From NCBI GenBank assembly GCA_937899265.1, contig CALBPV010000046.1:1-5396 (forward strand): a stretch of 5,396 bases of DNA, given 5' to 3'. The notes beneath the pieces are model-generated. The model worked only from the letters and a program-made list of their open reading frames with translations. It ran no database searches and was not told the DNA's origin. The DNA is from an uncultured Bacteroidales bacterium. Lineage in GTDB: Bacteria; Bacteroidota; Bacteroidia; Bacteroidales; UBA3663. Every line of letters begins with the position of its first letter. Positions within the stretch are counted from its first letter, which is position 1. Shown here one piece after another: positions 5,392 to 5,396 of the stretch. The position numbers and the translations under genes are program-made.

Positions 5392-5396
5392 TCCTA

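Larger units (their letters stand above)
5293..5396 (-). mobile_element. 3' end of a group II intron (domains V and VI), truncated by window edge
   Basis: On the minus strand the last 104 bases contain the two hallmark 3' domains of a group II self-splicing ribozyme in the right order and spacing: domain V at 5391-5360, a 16-nt linker at 5359-5344 (GTGAGAGGTCGGTAAA), and domain VI at 5343-5293. The intron therefore runs toward decreasing coordinates, parallel to the sigma-factor gene, and domains I-IV with any intron-encoded reverse transcriptase/maturase must lie beyond 5396. Such introns splice from their RNA and move by reverse transcription into DNA targets. The proposed last intron base is 5293 (ending CTCGAT, compatible with the usual terminal AY), with exon sequence ATCTGTAAATTT following; the boundary is inferred from the domain VI fold and could shift by two bases. 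It lies between genes and interrupts no recognisable reading frame in this window. Whether the element is intact cannot be judged. Confidence 0.85.

Overview
The window looks like chromosome of a member of the Bacteroidota, order Bacteroidales, with a fairly GC-rich genome; I cannot name the genus. The signs are the Bacteroidales-type cysteinyl-tRNA synthetase with a KMGKS signature, a lipoprotein with a degenerate thioredoxin fold, starts without Shine-Dalgarno sequences, a TATATTTG element matching the Bacteroidota -7 consensus (TAnnTTTG), and an ECF-type sigma factor with an insertion in region 4. Coding regions strongly favour C in the third codon position, which creates long but meaningless antisense frames.

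Plus strand, 2-4096: four genes in one direction with short gaps. The 3' half of cysS is followed 14 nt later by a thioredoxin-like lipoprotein gene. Then come a 152-nt gap filled by three 48-bp tandem, hairpin-forming, G-rich repeats, comM (YifB family AAA+ ATPase), and luxS 29 nt after it. No promoter is recognisable between them, so an operon or readthrough is plausible. The repeat array is the only candidate control point seen. ComM is a branch-migration helicase used in natural transformation in other bacteria. LuxS makes the AI-2 precursor and works in the activated methyl cycle. Their adjacency is suggestive only.

Minus strand, 4142-5096: a two-gene unit converging on luxS. An ECF-like sigma factor gene is followed 10 nt later by a 91-codon gene that may encode a soluble anti-sigma or partner protein. 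The last codons of the small gene look atypical, and a short plus-strand frame overlapping the luxS stop runs into them, so this junction may be rearranged.

Minus strand, 5097-5396: an AT-rich intergenic region with the probable sigma-factor promoter and short direct repeats, then the 3' end of a group II intron. The last 104 bases form a textbook domain V (32 nt, CGC triad, 2-nt bulge) and a domain VI with a plausible bulged branch-point A seven bases from the proposed 3' splice site. The intron lies in the same orientation as the sigma factor gene, with its end about 85 bp upstream of the promoter. Its body and any reverse transcriptase lie beyond the window. This intron end and the 48-bp repeat array are the two features a gene-only annotation would miss.
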